Shown here: positions 35,122 to 45,400 of the stretch, piece by piece
Layout: each line of letters starts with the position of its first letter
Numbering within the stretch: position 1 is the stretch's first letter
Assembly (NCBI RefSeq): GCF_014651235.1
Contig: NZ_BMWM01000001.1
Span: forward strand, 178,212 to 242,211
Reading direction: 5' to 3'
From: Leuconostoc lactis KCTC 3528 = DSM 20202
Lineage (GTDB): Bacteria > Bacillota > Bacilli > Lactobacillales > Lactobacillaceae
DNA length: 64,000 nucleotides
Program-made: the position numbers and the translations under genes
Notes under the pieces: generated by a model
What the model saw: the letters and a program-made list of their open reading frames with translations, nothing else
The model's database searches: none
Told to the model about the DNA's origin: nothing

Positions 35122-35436
35122 TTATTTCGTATATTTCGCTAAAACATTTACTAATTGGTCTTTTGTGTGGAAACCAGTCAAACGTTCAACCACTTCCCCA
35201 TCCTTTTGAACAAGCAATGTTGGAATCGCGCGGATACCAAATTCAGCAGGTGTTTCAGGATTTTCATCGACATCCATTTTTACAAATTCCACGTTGTCGA
35301 CTTCATCAGATAACGCTTCTAATACGGGTGATTGCATCCGACATGGACCACACCAAGTTGCCCAAAAATCAGTAATTGTCACACCATTGGCGGTTGCCGC
35401 CTTAAAATCTGCATCTGAAATTGCTTTTACAGTCAT
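35122..35436 (-). CDS. trxA: Thioredoxin
   Basis: 104 residues with the active site WATWCGPCRM (about 27-36) and the cis-Pro segment RAIPTLLVQKDG. Reduces protein disulfides in the cytoplasm. SD GGAGG six bases upstream. Between thiN and rpmB. Confidence 0.95.
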   Translation of the reverse strand: MTVKAISDADFKAATANGVTITDFWATWCGPCRMQSPVLEALSDEVDNVEFVKMDVDENPETPAEFGIRAIPTLLVQKDGEVVERLTGFHTKDQLVNVLAKYTK

Positions 35437-35472
35437 TACTATTCCTCCTTAGTACCTGACAATCAAAAAACA

Positions 35473-36111
35473 TTAATCTTTTGATTGTGTCACCATAACA
35501 ATACCAGTTTTGAAGCTGATATGCACAATATCTGCTTTAAATTCGTTAGATGACCACATTTTAGCCACATTATCGGTCAGTGATAACGGATACTTTGCGT
35601 CAATAATTTGAAAATCTTTGACGTCATTTAGCGGCATAAAACCAAGATACTTCGTCCCTGGTATTTGATGCACTTCCTTCTCACCAGGTTGCACATAACT
35701 CACCACATTCAAGCGATCAATAAATTGGGTTTTTTCGACAATCGCGTCAAAAACGGGGTTCGCCATCAACCATAAATTACTCAATAAATGGTCGACACGC
35801 CCACCCGTTGCCCCAAATACTTTGATTTGGTCTGGTTGCTGTCTTTGGGCGTATAGCAGTGCTAATTCCGTATCCGTTTCATCTTTTTCTGCTTGCACAT
35901 GCATAATTTCATTGGCTTGCAAATGCGCTTGCAACGTCGCCAATTCTGTGTCCGTCAGCGAATCAAAGTCGCCAACCGCCATCATCATCGGGAGGCCACG
36001 TTCATATAAACGCCAAGCGCCGCGATCTGCACCAATCCATAAGCCTGGTTCTTGAAAGAGATCATCCGGCCAAAGTTCAGTTGGCGCGCCAGCTAAAATG
36101 TTAATTTGCAT
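35473..36111 (-). CDS. thiN: Thiamine pyrophosphokinase
   Basis: 212 residues. DRGAWRLYERGLPMMMAVGDFDSL is a split of the ATP/substrate motifs (GADRGA and GDFDS), followed by EKDETDTELAL and GATGGRVDHLLSN. Converts thiamine to TPP, the cofactor of phosphoketolase. One-base overlap with rpe, last of the stp-prkC-rsgA-rpe-thiN string. Confidence 0.95.
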   Translation of the reverse strand: MQINILAGAPTELWPDDLFQEPGLWIGADRGAWRLYERGLPMMMAVGDFDSLTDTELATLQAHLQANEIMHVQAEKDETDTELALLYAQRQQPDQIKVFGATGGRVDHLLSNLWLMANPVFDAIVEKTQFIDRLNVVSYVQPGEKEVHQIPGTKYLGFMPLNDVKDFQIIDAKYPLSLTDNVAKMWSSNEFKADIVHISFKTGIVMVTQSKD

Positions 36112-36767
36112 TATTTTGTCAAGGCTTTCAAACGGGCAATTTTGGCAGCTGGATCTACTTTATCATAAACATAAGAACCTGCAACAAAAACATTAGCCCC
36201 TGCTTCATAGGCCGCCACAACGGTTTCATCGTTGATACCACCATCAACTTGGATATCAAAGTCATAACCTAATTCATCACGCACTGCACGCAATTGGGCA
36301 ATCTTTTCAAGTGTTGATGGCAAGAACTTTTGTCCACCAAAGCCTGGGTTTACAGTCATGACCAATACTTGATCAACCATATCAAGCACGGGTTCAATGG
36401 CTAGAACGGGTGTTCCTGGGTTAATGACAACTTCCGCCTTAACGCCCTTGTTCTTAATCATTTGTAGGGCACGGTGAATGTGTGGCGTTGCTTCAACATG
36501 CACCCCGATGATGTCGGCACCGGCATCGGCAAATTCATCAACGATTTTTTCGGGATTCGTCACCATCAAATGTACATCTAAGACCATATCAGTCTCTGGA
36601 CGGAGTTGCTTGACCCAGTTTGGTCCGTAAGAGATTGATGGCACAAAGTTACCATCCATGACGTCAATGTGTAAATATTCAGCACCAGCTGCTTCAACGA
36701 GCTTAACATCACGTTCCAAATTGGTATAGTCCGCGCTTAAAATTGATGGCGCAATAATTCCTGACAT
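36111..36767 (-). CDS. rpe: Ribulose-phosphate 3-epimerase
   Basis: 218 residues, TIM barrel. HIDVMDGNFVPSISYG and MTVNPGFGGQKF carry the catalytic and metal residues; the phosphate site is in GGINDETVV. Makes xylulose-5-P for the phosphoketolase pathway. Confidence 0.97.
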   Translation of the reverse strand: MSGIIAPSILSADYTNLERDVKLVEAAGAEYLHIDVMDGNFVPSISYGPNWVKQLRPETDMVLDVHLMVTNPEKIVDEFADAGADIIGVHVEATPHIHRALQMIKNKGVKAEVVINPGTPVLAIEPVLDMVDQVLVMTVNPGFGGQKFLPSTLEKIAQLRAVRDELGYDFDIQVDGGINDETVVAAYEAGANVFVAGSYVYDKVDPAAKIARLKALTK

Positions 36768-36783
36768 GCTTAATTCCTTCTTC

Positions 36784-37689
36784 CTAAAAGTTTCGATTAT
36801 CTGTATTATATCTTGGCTTTTGCGCCTTAATCAGGTCGTAGAATGCCTTATAACTATTATACCGTGATTCCGCAATCGCGCCAATAAACATCGCTGCCTT
36901 CACGGCACACCCTGGTTCATTCAAATGGCGGCACCCACGGAAACGACAATCCTGTCGATAAGCGACAAATTCTGGGAAATAATTGTCGAGTTCATCAGAT
37001 GGAAAATCAAACACTTCATAGGATGAAAAACCTGGTGTGTCCGCAATTAAGGCGTCATCAACTTGAATTAACGTCACTTGACGCGTCGTATGTTTACCAC
37101 GACTCAATGCTTTAGACACCTCACCTGTTGCCAAACCAAGTTCTGGTGACAAATGATTAAGTAGCGTTGATTTCCCAGCCCCTGTTTGCCCCATAAAGAC
37201 GGCCACACGATGCGACAATGCTTGTTGCAATGCTGCAAAGGCCACATCTTCTGCGCCTGGTTGCGGCAAAATCACCGTGTAACCAATTTTACGATACGTC
37301 TCAGCAACTGCCATCGCTTGCTCAAATTCAGCCGGTGACAATAAATCGGACTTAGAAAAATAAATCAATGGTGTGACATTTGCCGCTTCCAAGGCAACCA
37401 ACTGGCGATCCAGCAAGTTCGGTGCAAAATTTGGCTCCTTCAATGCCGTCACAATGACAGCCACATCAATATTGGCCACTGGTGGCCGTACTAAGGCATT
37501 TTCACGTGGATGAATCTTCCAGATTAATCCCTCATCGTTTTCACTCTCAAAGTCGACAAAATCGCCCACCAGTGGTTTTTGTCCTGACTTACGGAATTCA
37601 CCACGGGCACGCGTCCGTTCAACTGTCCCATCACTTGTTTGTATATCATAATAACCGCTTAACGAGCGGATAATTCGTCCTGTTTTCAT
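36784..37689 (-). CDS. rsgA: Ribosome small-subunit GTPase RsgA
   Basis: 301 residues: N-terminal OB fold, circularly permuted GTPase with the Walker [15 protein letters not shown] (after SDLL and before DTPGFSSYE), and the C-terminal zinc segment [16 protein letters not shown]. Acts in 30S maturation. A terminator lies between prkC and this gene, so its transcription may be partly separate. Confidence 0.97.
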   Translation of the reverse strand: MKTGRIIRSLSGYYDIQTSDGTVERTRARGEFRKSGQKPLVGDFVDFESENDEGLIWKIHPRENALVRPPVANIDVAVIVTALKEPNFAPNLLDRQLVALEAANVTPLIYFSKSDLLSPAEFEQAMAVAETYRKIGYTVILPQPGAEDVAFAALQQALSHRVAVFMGQTGAGKSTLLNHLSPELGLATGEVSKALSRGKHTTRQVTLIQVDDALIADTPGFSSYEVFDFPSDELDNYFPEFVAYRQDCRFRGCRHLNEPGCAVKAAMFIGAIAESRYNSYKAFYDLIKAQKPRYNTDNRNF

Positions 37690-37707
37690 AATGTTATTGT
37701 AACAAAA

Positions 37708-37727
37708 AAGCCGACCGTAATCGACTT
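37708..37727 (-). terminator. Terminator between prkC and rsgA
   Basis: Seven-pair stem (AAGTCGA, 37727-37721, with TCGGCTT, 37714-37708, one G-U), six-base loop, then T run on the minus strand. Possibly leaky. Confidence 0.6.
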
Positions 37728-37755
37728 GAATTTACTTCACTATCAGGCAAAGCGG

Positions 37756-39642
37756 TTATTTAGATGAGGCACTCGCACTACTGCGTGAAGTGCTACTTGA
37801 TGAACTACTACTTGAGCTACTTGAACTGCTTGCACTACTGCTTGAGGCGCTGCTTGTATCTTGTGGCCCTTGTGAAATCGTCACTAACAAAACCATATCC
37901 TTGGTAATACTTGAACCACCTCGAATTGATTGACTGATCACATAATCTTTTTTCGTGTCCCCATCAAACTGGGTGTTAAAATTAACCACGATATTGTGCT
38001 GAGTTGCCCAATCTTGTACTTGTTGCTGGGTTGCCTTACCCGTGAAATCCGGCACAACAATCTTGACTGCACCAGTTGACACTGTAAAGACAACGGATGT
38101 TTGGGTTGGATCCACTTTGCCATTAGCATCAATTGACTGGGCAATAATCTTCCCAGCTGGCACATCATCTGATGGGATGCCTTCTTTCGTGATGGCATAG
38201 CCTTGGGCACGTAATTGCGCTGACGTCAAACTATAGTCAGTCCCAACATAGTCACCAAAACGCACCTTGGCGCGACCAGAAGACACAATCAAATTAATCG
38301 TATCGCCCTTGGTTGCTGCGGTTCCTGATGTTGGTGTTGTGCGCACCACATGACCTTCTGCAATGCTTTTAGACGTGGTCGAACTGACACTGCCAACTGT
38401 CAAACCTGCTCGCTTTAAGCGACTCGTAGCAGCGTCTTGACTCAAATTTGTCACATCAGGCACAGTCACCTTACTTGATTGATAATTTAAAAAGAAAATC
38501 CCAGCAATCGCCAAAACAAGTAAGCCCAGGACCACCCACGGCCATTTATGCGCCTTACGAAATTTAATCCCGTTATCTTTCAAAACGTGCCGAACATACG
38601 ATGGTGTCCGGTCAACAATTTTGGCAATGTTTTTAATCGCGTAACCTTTTTTACCATATTCAATGATTGTATCGGTCACCGACGGTTCTTCCGGTGCTTC
38701 TTCTGGGAAAATTTTATCTGACGACACCCCTGTTTTGAGTTGGTCTTGAATTTGTGCCATCGGAATAATGCGCGTATCATCAGACGTTTCCGACATTGGC
38801 GCGAAGCGTTCTTCATCCGCACGATGTGCTGACAAGACTGAACTCAAGTCATCCGCCATCGCCGCTGCACTCATATAACGATCTTGTGGGCGTTTCGCCG
38901 TTGCCTTTAAAATCACGTTTTCCAAGGCTTGAGGAATTCGTGGGTCAAAGTCACGCACGGAGGGCATTTCCGCCGTTGCATGCTTCATCGCCACTGCAAC
39001 CGGTGTGTCACCTTCATAAGGAACTTGCTTCGTGAGCATTTCATAAAGCATCACGCCCAACGCATAAATATCTGACTTAGCCGAGGCAAAGCCACCGCGC
39101 GTTTGTTCAGGCGACAAATAATGGACTGAGCCGATGACCGTGTTAGTTTGCGTCAGTTCTTGCGATGACTTCGCCACAGCAATACCAAAATCCGTAATCT
39201 TCACGTCACCTTGTCGGTCAATTAAAATATTTTGGGGCTTCAAATCACGGTGAATAATATCAGCATCATGGGCAGCTTGTACGGCACTTAAAATTTGTAG
39301 CATAATATCAACAACTTGTTGATAAGGGATTGGGAAATTTTCGGCAATGAATGTTTTTAAATCCATGCCATCCACATATTCCATCACCAAATACTGCGTG
39401 CCTTCATATTCACCAGTGTCATAAATCTGCACAATATTTTGATGCACTAGTTCAGTTGCCGCAATCGCTTCGCGCTTAAAACGTTCGACCAGATCAGTGT
39501 TGTTTTTCATATCCAGACGCATCATTTTAAGGGTCACGTCACGGTCTAAAAATTCGTCGTGCGCCAAATAAACATTGGCCATACCACCACCAAGTGATTT
39601 GATGATTCTATAACGGTTGTCTATCACTGTATCTGGTAACAT
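37756..39642 (-). CDS. prkC: PASTA-containing Ser/Thr protein kinase
   Basis: 628 residues. Kinase domain about 10-270 with GGGMANVYLAHD, catalytic HRDLKPQNIL and DFGIA. A juxtamembrane region of about 100 residues, one helix at about 367-387, then three extracellular PASTA domains (about 390-592), which sense muropeptides or lipid II. The C-terminus is a 30-residue tail made almost only of Ser with some Ala, unusual in length. Partner of the phosphatase stp three bases upstream. Confidence 0.95.
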   Translation of the reverse strand: MLPDTVIDNRYRIIKSLGGGMANVYLAHDEFLDRDVTLKMMRLDMKNNTDLVERFKREAIAATELVHQNIVQIYDTGEYEGTQYLVMEYVDGMDLKTFIAENFPIPYQQVVDIMLQILSAVQAAHDADIIHRDLKPQNILIDRQGDVKITDFGIAVAKSSQELTQTNTVIGSVHYLSPEQTRGGFASAKSDIYALGVMLYEMLTKQVPYEGDTPVAVAMKHATAEMPSVRDFDPRIPQALENVILKATAKRPQDRYMSAAAMADDLSSVLSAHRADEERFAPMSETSDDTRIIPMAQIQDQLKTGVSSDKIFPEEAPEEPSVTDTIIEYGKKGYAIKNIAKIVDRTPSYVRHVLKDNGIKFRKAHKWPWVVLGLLVLAIAGIFFLNYQSSKVTVPDVTNLSQDAATSRLKRAGLTVGSVSSTTSKSIAEGHVVRTTPTSGTAATKGDTINLIVSSGRAKVRFGDYVGTDYSLTSAQLRAQGYAITKEGIPSDDVPAGKIIAQSIDANGKVDPTQTSVVFTVSTGAVKIVVPDFTGKATQQQVQDWATQHNIVVNFNTQFDGDTKKDYVISQSIRGGSSITKDMVLLVTISQGPQDTSSASSSSASSSSSSSSSSSSSTSRSSASASSK

Positions 39643-39644
39643 AT

Positions 39645-40391
39645 CTACTTTGTATCCTCTTCATTATCACGACTTACTAATAATGCCGTCACATTATCTG
39701 GGGCGCCATTACGATTTGCAGCCGAAATTAATTCATAAGCTCGCATATCAAGTGTTGTCGCTTGTTGCATAATGTCCGTCATCGTCCCGACATCAAGCAC
39801 TTTGGTAATGCCATCAGAGGTTAAAAATAACATATCATTTGCGACAAATGGATATTGCGCAATCTCAATATCCGCACGGTCATCGACCCCAAGATAACGG
39901 GTCACACTATTAGCTTGCGCTAGGCGCTCAGCTTCTGCTTGACTCATAGTCCCTGCACGCACTAATTCATTCTTCAAGTTATGGTCACAAGAAATTTGCG
40001 TGAGTACCTGATCATGGAGTAAAAATGCTTTGGAATCGCCCAGATTGCCGAGCACGATTTGATCATCAAAAATGACCGCAATCACCAAGGTTGTTGCCAT
40101 CTGCTTCAAATCTTCAAAACGTTGACCCGCAGCTAAAATGGCTTGATTCTCTTGGTGCGTCGTTTCTTTTAGCCAATCAATTGTTGAATTCATGGTTTCA
40201 ATTGTTGTTGTTTCCCAGGCATGTCCAAAATGTTCAACAGCCATCGCACTGGCGACCTCACCCCCACGAGTCGAGGTCACACCGTCAGCGACCATAACCA
40301 TTAAACGACCGGCTTGATTGGTAAAGCCGCCAACATAGTCCTGATTTTCCTGGCGTTTGACACCAGAATCTGTATGAAATGCTACTTGCAT
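39645..40391 (-). CDS. stp: PP2C-type Ser/Thr phosphatase
   Basis: 248 residues from ATG 40391 (MQVAFHTDSGVKRQENQD). Metal-binding motifs QENQDYVG, MVADGVTSTRGGE, GNLGDSKAFL and LTSDGITK are present. Reverses PrkC phosphorylation. A GTG six codons earlier is possible, but the family starts here. Confidence 0.94.
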   Translation of the reverse strand: MQVAFHTDSGVKRQENQDYVGGFTNQAGRLMVMVADGVTSTRGGEVASAMAVEHFGHAWETTTIETMNSTIDWLKETTHQENQAILAAGQRFEDLKQMATTLVIAVIFDDQIVLGNLGDSKAFLLHDQVLTQISCDHNLKNELVRAGTMSQAEAERLAQANSVTRYLGVDDRADIEIAQYPFVANDMLFLTSDGITKVLDVGTMTDIMQQATTLDMRAYELISAANRNGAPDNVTALLVSRDNEEDTK

Positions 40392-40423
40392 AGGTTTCTT
40401 TTCTATCACATGCTATTTGCGTA

Positions 40424-41782
40424 TTAGGCGTTTGTGCCTGATTTCTTCTTCAGCGTTGCCACGAAGAAACCATCAGTATGGTAATCGTTTGGATAGATAT
40501 GCAGCACAGCTTCTTGTCGATCGGCCTTTAGATCACGCGCTGTTTGCGTTTTCACTAATTCGAACTCCGGATGCTTGGCTAGGAATTGCGCAATCACATC
40601 GTCATTTTCTTGACGTAAAATTGTGCAAGTGCTGTACACTATCATACCATTTTCAGCCACATTTTCGCTAACTGAATCCAGAATTTCACCCTGCAAACGC
40701 GCTAAATTCTGGACATCTTCAAGGGTTTTGTCATAACGAATCTCAGGCTTGCGGCGTAATAAACCAAAGCCAGAACAAGGGGCATCGACTAAGATACGGT
40801 CAAACTTGGTTGCCACTTCAGTCAGCACTTTTCGTGCATCTAAGACTTGTGTGGCAATGCGGTCTGCCACTTGCAAACGCGTTGCATTTTGTTCAATGAG
40901 TTTAATTTTATGTGGATGCACATCAAGGGCCAAAATTTGAGCATCATCAGCCACTAAGGCCGCAATTTGTGTTGTTTTCCCGCCAGGCGCTGCCGCGGCG
41001 TCCAAAACATTTTTGACTGCTGGCGTTAAGTGCATGCTTTCAACTGGTAACATGGCACTTTCATCTTGTAGTGTTAACCAGCCTTTTTGATAAGCCGTTG
41101 AACTTGCCACATGCCCACCAGACACAATGTACGCATGATCCGCAACTTGTGATGGTGTCGCGGTCATATTTTCGGCCGCCAATGACGCCACCACTTCTTC
41201 ATCAGTTGCCAGCACTGTGTTAACACGCACTGATTGCATGGGCGCATCATTAATTGTGGCCACGAGGGCGCGCGTCGCAGCTTCACCATTTTGGGCTACC
41301 AATTCGTTAATCAACCAAACTGGTAAGCTCGCTTCAACAGACAAGCGCGCAATCGGATCAGTAATTGCCGCTGTATCCGGCAAGCCTTGGCGACTAATAT
41401 TGTGCAAAATCGCCGTGACAAATTTAGCCGTACCCACATGTCCCAAAATTTTAGCGACTTCAATTGATTCATTAAAAATCGCGTGTTGGGGAATTTTGTT
41501 CAAATATTGCATTTGAAAAAGCGCTGTATACAATAATTCGCGCACCCAGGGATTGAGTTTTTTGTCACCGACAAATGGCGCTAACCAATACTCAAAAGTC
41601 AACCGGTGTTGAATCACACCATAGACCAACGTCGTTAACAACCGTTTATCCGCTTCACCGAGCTGGTGTTGCTTGATCACCTGATTTAATTGTAAGTTGG
41701 AATAAGCACCATTCTTAATTTTAGCCAGCGTTTGAACGGCTAAAACACGTGGGTTATTGCTATAAACACGTTTATCACTCAT
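40424..41782 (-). CDS. rsmB: 16S rRNA (cytosine967-C5)-methyltransferase
   Basis: 452 residues from ATG 41782 (MSDKRVYSNNPRVLAVQTL). N-terminal NusB-like RNA-binding domain, then a methyltransferase with AAAAPGGKTTQIA, DAPCSGFG and YSTCTI, the last with the catalytic Cys. Overlaps fmt by eight bases, so coupled. Confidence 0.96.
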   Translation of the reverse strand: MSDKRVYSNNPRVLAVQTLAKIKNGAYSNLQLNQVIKQHQLGEADKRLLTTLVYGVIQHRLTFEYWLAPFVGDKKLNPWVRELLYTALFQMQYLNKIPQHAIFNESIEVAKILGHVGTAKFVTAILHNISRQGLPDTAAITDPIARLSVEASLPVWLINELVAQNGEAATRALVATINDAPMQSVRVNTVLATDEEVVASLAAENMTATPSQVADHAYIVSGGHVASSTAYQKGWLTLQDESAMLPVESMHLTPAVKNVLDAAAAPGGKTTQIAALVADDAQILALDVHPHKIKLIEQNATRLQVADRIATQVLDARKVLTEVATKFDRILVDAPCSGFGLLRRKPEIRYDKTLEDVQNLARLQGEILDSVSENVAENGMIVYSTCTILRQENDDVIAQFLAKHPEFELVKTQTARDLKADRQEAVLHIYPNDYHTDGFFVATLKKKSGTNA

Positions 41783-42743
41783 GAATTGGTTCCTCTGCCC
41801 ATAAATCACCGCTCGTCAATTGACTCCCTGCGCCATTCAAATACGCTTGGCTTGACATCACAGATTTTCCGGCTGGTTGTAATTGATCAATACGCAAAAC
41901 GGAGTGATCAGCTGCTGCAATGGTTAACATTTTTTTAGTACGCGCAACCACGTGCCCTGGTGCGACATCTGTTGTTTCTGGTAATGGCGTGACTTGAATT
42001 AACTTCACACGTTGACCAGCTACCTGAACATAGGCAGGATGTGTTGGATAAAGACCGCGAATATGCCAATCCAACTGTTGCGCTGTTTCTTGGGTAAAGT
42101 TTAAGTTTTGTTGCGCACGGGTAATATTTGGCGAGATACTTACCGCCGCTTCGTCTTGTGGCACGGGCGCAATCTCGCCAGCCGCAATTTTAGGTAAGGT
42201 TGCCAGCAGTAAGTCGCGCCCAGCCAAACTGAGTTTGTCAAACATTGTACCAACATTATCTTGAGCTGTAATCGGTACTTTGACCACGTCAATCACATCC
42301 CCAGCATCCATTTGCTTAACCATATACATAATTGACACACCAGTTTCTGTGTCACCATTCATAATCGCATAATGTACGGGTGCCCCACCACGATATTTTG
42401 GTAATAATGAGGCGTGGGTATTGACCGCCGCGATTTGGGCGGCGTCTAGGAGTGCCGTTGGCAAAAACTGGCCAAACGCAGCCGTAATGATGAAGTCTGG
42501 CGCTAAAGCCACGATTTGAGCCATTTCATCAGAATTATTCATCTTTTTAGGTTGCAAAACTGGCAAATCATGCGCCTGTGCCGCCACCTTCACTGGACTT
42601 GGTGTCAGCACCCGTTTACGCCCTTGCGGGCGATCTGGTTGCGTAACCACGGCCTGCACATCGTATTGTGGATCTGCAATTAATGCTTCTAAAATTGGTA
42701 CGGCAAAGGTTGGCGTACCCATGAATACAACGGAGTAAGTCAT
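41775..42743 (-). CDS. fmt: Methionyl-tRNA formyltransferase
   Basis: 322 residues. N-terminal FMGTPTFAVPILEAL, HASLLPKYRGGAPVHYAIM and the C-terminal OB domain. Formylates initiator tRNA. A perfect 8-bp hairpin (GCTATCTT/AAGATAGC, 42797-42824) lies 54 bases upstream, after the priA terminator, so fmt appears to begin a new unit. Confidence 0.97.
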   Translation of the reverse strand: MTYSVVFMGTPTFAVPILEALIADPQYDVQAVVTQPDRPQGRKRVLTPSPVKVAAQAHDLPVLQPKKMNNSDEMAQIVALAPDFIITAAFGQFLPTALLDAAQIAAVNTHASLLPKYRGGAPVHYAIMNGDTETGVSIMYMVKQMDAGDVIDVVKVPITAQDNVGTMFDKLSLAGRDLLLATLPKIAAGEIAPVPQDEAAVSISPNITRAQQNLNFTQETAQQLDWHIRGLYPTHPAYVQVAGQRVKLIQVTPLPETTDVAPGHVVARTKKMLTIAAADHSVLRIDQLQPAGKSVMSSQAYLNGAGSQLTSGDLWAEEPIHE

Positions 42744-42836
42744 ATTTGTTCTCTTTTCTTATCTAAATATCACGTCAACTCACCTGTTAACGTCGTGCTA
42801 TCTTATTTGTCTAACCAAGATAGCTTGTTACACGAA

Positions 42837-42862
42837 AAAATACTCGTTATAACGAGTATTTT
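42837..42862 (-). terminator. Terminator of priA
   Basis: Perfect 26-base palindrome with AAAATACTCGTT arms; followed by T6 on the minus strand. Confidence 0.85.
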
Positions 42863-42905
42863 GATGTCCAATAGTCATTATAACATAAATTCTGTAACGT
42901 ATTTG

Positions 42906-45323
42906 TCACATAAACGAGACTGGGTCGCGATCGATGCTCAACTGCAACCCGTCTTTGACCTTTTGCGCACGATGCTGTAATTCATCGAGCAAACTGTCCA
43001 CACTATCACGTTTTTTTAATTTAAGAATAATTTGGAAGTAATAACGATTGCGGAGCTTGGCAATCGGCTTAGGCGATGGGCCGAGAATGATCACATCGTC
43101 GCCAACGCGGCGTCGCAGCCATTTCGCAATTTGAAACATTTGCTTAGCCGTTTCATTTTCGTCGCTGTGGCTGGCTTGAATCTGCACGGTGTAATAATAC
43201 GGCGCATAATTGCCAGCATGACGTACCGCCATCTCTTGGCGATAAAACCCTTCGTAATCATGTTGCTGGGCATACGTAATGGCATAGTGCTGCGGATTAA
43301 ACGTCTGCACAATCACTTCACCCGCTTTTTGACCACGCCCCGCCCGACCACTGACTTGTGTCAGTAGTTGGAAGGTGCGTTCACTAGCATGAAAATCAGG
43401 TAGCCCTAAAGCCGTATCGGCATTCAACACCCCAACCAAGGTCACATCAGGAAAATCTAACCCTTTGGCAATCATCTGAGTCCCCAGTAAAATATCGGCT
43501 TCGTGTGCCCCGAATTGTTGGAGCATGCGATCCATGCTCCCTTTCCGACGAGTCGTATCTTGGTCCATGCGTAACACGCGTGCTTCCGGTAAAATTTCTG
43601 CTAATTCAGCTGCTACCTTTTCCGTTCCTGTGCCGTAATAGCGAATACGTTGTGAACCACAACTTGGACAACGTTGCGGAATCGCTTCTTCATGCCCACA
43701 ATAATGACATTTCAGGGTATGTGAGTCCATATGCAGCGTCATGGCCAAATTACAATTAGGGTCGCGCGGCACATAGCCACAGTCGCGACACATGACAAAA
43801 CTTGAAAATCCGCGTTTGTTCAGCATCAGCACTGATTGCTCACCACGCGCCAACCGATCCTTTAATTTTTCAAGTAATGGCGCTGAAAAATTGGTCTCCG
43901 GCCCATCGGCAAGCATGGTCTTCATGTCAACAATCGTAACAGGTGGTAAACTGGCCCCACCCGCACGCTGTGTCAGTTGTAAATGTTGATAAACCCCGCG
44001 CTGAGCACGTGCTCGACTTTCTAATGATGGCGTTGCTGAACCCAAAATCACCGGAATTTGATGATATTTGCCGCGCCATAGCGCAACATCACGCGCATGA
44101 TAGCGTGGGTTATCTGTTTGCTTATACGTTGTTTCGTGTTCCTCATCAACAATAATCAAACCGAGATTAGTCAATGGCGCAAAAACTGCAGACCGTGCCC
44201 CAACCACGATTTTCACATCGCCACGTTCAATGCGACGCCATTCATCATAACGTTCCCCATCAGATAAGCCAGAATGGAGTACAGCTGTCTGCGCCCCAAA
44301 ACGCGACTTCACACGGCGCACCATTTGTGGGGTTAGCGCAATTTCTGGGACTAAAAATAACACCGTTTGCCCTTTATCAAACACATGCTGGGCCGCTTGG
44401 AGATAAACTTCTGTTTTCCCAGAACCGGTAATGCCTTCTAGCAAAAATGGTTGGTATTGCCCAGTATCAGCTGCTGAGGTGATTTGGTCAAAAGCGGTTT
44501 GTTGTTCCGCATTAAGCTGTAATGGTTGTGACGGCGCAATTGTCATCGTTGCAAATGGATCCCGCAATTGTTCAACTTGCTGTTTGGCCAACCATTGTGC
44601 TTGAACAGCTTGATTGAGTGTTGCGGCACTCACAGCCAATTGTTCTTGCAAGTCTTTTTTCAACCACGTTTCGCCTAAATGTCCCAAAATAAACTGGAGT
44701 AAGGCTGCTTTTTTCTTGGCGGTACGCGGTAATTCAGCATATGCCGTTTCTAACAGATCGACATCATCACTTAACCGATAAGCCAACTGTGTTTTAACTT
44801 TTGCGCGATTACTAACGGTGATTGATTGCTCAATGCGATGCGTCCGCCGTAGCTGTGCAAATTTTGCAATGTCGTCATGAGACCAGTCACTAGCACGAAA
44901 GGTTATTTGGTCCAGCCCGCGAAACAAGCGATCCCGAACATCATCATCGACCTCATCAACCAGTGTCAAAACCCGATCATAACTGGCTTTTAAGGCGTTT
45001 GGTAGCATGGTTTGTAACACCGAGATTCTAAAGGCGAAAGTTTCTTGCGCTAAATCACTGGAAAGCGTCAGTAATTCCGTATTGAGCACTGGTGTTAAGT
45101 CTAGTATCTGCGCAATTGGTCGCAGATTAGCCACCGTCTCTGGCGGCGTCTCTTGAAGCGCCACCACAAAGCCCATCACGTTGCGCGCCCCAAAAGGTAC
45201 ATCGACTCGCATACCTGGTTGTAGCGTGTCCTGCATGGCTTCTGGGATCAAATACGTGTAGGGTTGATTCGTTTGCATTGTGGGCACATCCACAATGATT
45301 TGTGCATAACGTTGATTTGTCAT
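42906..45323 (-). CDS. priA: Primosomal helicase PriA
   Basis: 805 residues. DNA-binding N-terminus (IIVDVPTMQTNQPYTYLIPE), helicase with Walker A GITGSGKTEVYL, DEEH box, and a zinc region with four C-x-x-C pairs between CRDCG and CPSCG. Restarts stalled forks. The ATG has no SD; a TACAAT lies six bases upstream of it, so the mRNA may be leaderless. Confidence 0.96.
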   Translation of the reverse strand: MTNQRYAQIIVDVPTMQTNQPYTYLIPEAMQDTLQPGMRVDVPFGARNVMGFVVALQETPPETVANLRPIAQILDLTPVLNTELLTLSSDLAQETFAFRISVLQTMLPNALKASYDRVLTLVDEVDDDVRDRLFRGLDQITFRASDWSHDDIAKFAQLRRTHRIEQSITVSNRAKVKTQLAYRLSDDVDLLETAYAELPRTAKKKAALLQFILGHLGETWLKKDLQEQLAVSAATLNQAVQAQWLAKQQVEQLRDPFATMTIAPSQPLQLNAEQQTAFDQITSAADTGQYQPFLLEGITGSGKTEVYLQAAQHVFDKGQTVLFLVPEIALTPQMVRRVKSRFGAQTAVLHSGLSDGERYDEWRRIERGDVKIVVGARSAVFAPLTNLGLIIVDEEHETTYKQTDNPRYHARDVALWRGKYHQIPVILGSATPSLESRARAQRGVYQHLQLTQRAGGASLPPVTIVDMKTMLADGPETNFSAPLLEKLKDRLARGEQSVLMLNKRGFSSFVMCRDCGYVPRDPNCNLAMTLHMDSHTLKCHYCGHEEAIPQRCPSCGSQRIRYYGTGTEKVAAELAEILPEARVLRMDQDTTRRKGSMDRMLQQFGAHEADILLGTQMIAKGLDFPDVTLVGVLNADTALGLPDFHASERTFQLLTQVSGRAGRGQKAGEVIVQTFNPQHYAITYAQQHDYEGFYRQEMAVRHAGNYAPYYYTVQIQASHSDENETAKQMFQIAKWLRRRVGDDVIILGPSPKPIAKLRNRYYFQIILKLKKRDSVDSLLDELQHRAQKVKDGLQLSIDRDPVSFM

Positions 45324-45374
45324 ACTTTAATTGTATCAGACGTGGCAAATCTCTGGCAGGCTCCTGCCTAATAA

Positions 45375-45400
45375 AAAAACCAACAATCATGTTGGTTTTT
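45375..45400 (-). terminator. Terminator overlapping the engB stop codon
   Basis: 11-bp stem (45375-45385 with 45390-45400), ATCA loop, minus-strand T7. Confidence 0.85.

Noticed and set aside
37765..37850. Serine-codon repeat in prkC as a CRISPR or minisatellite array
   Set aside because: Imperfect codon-level low complexity in frame with the gene; no spacer structure.
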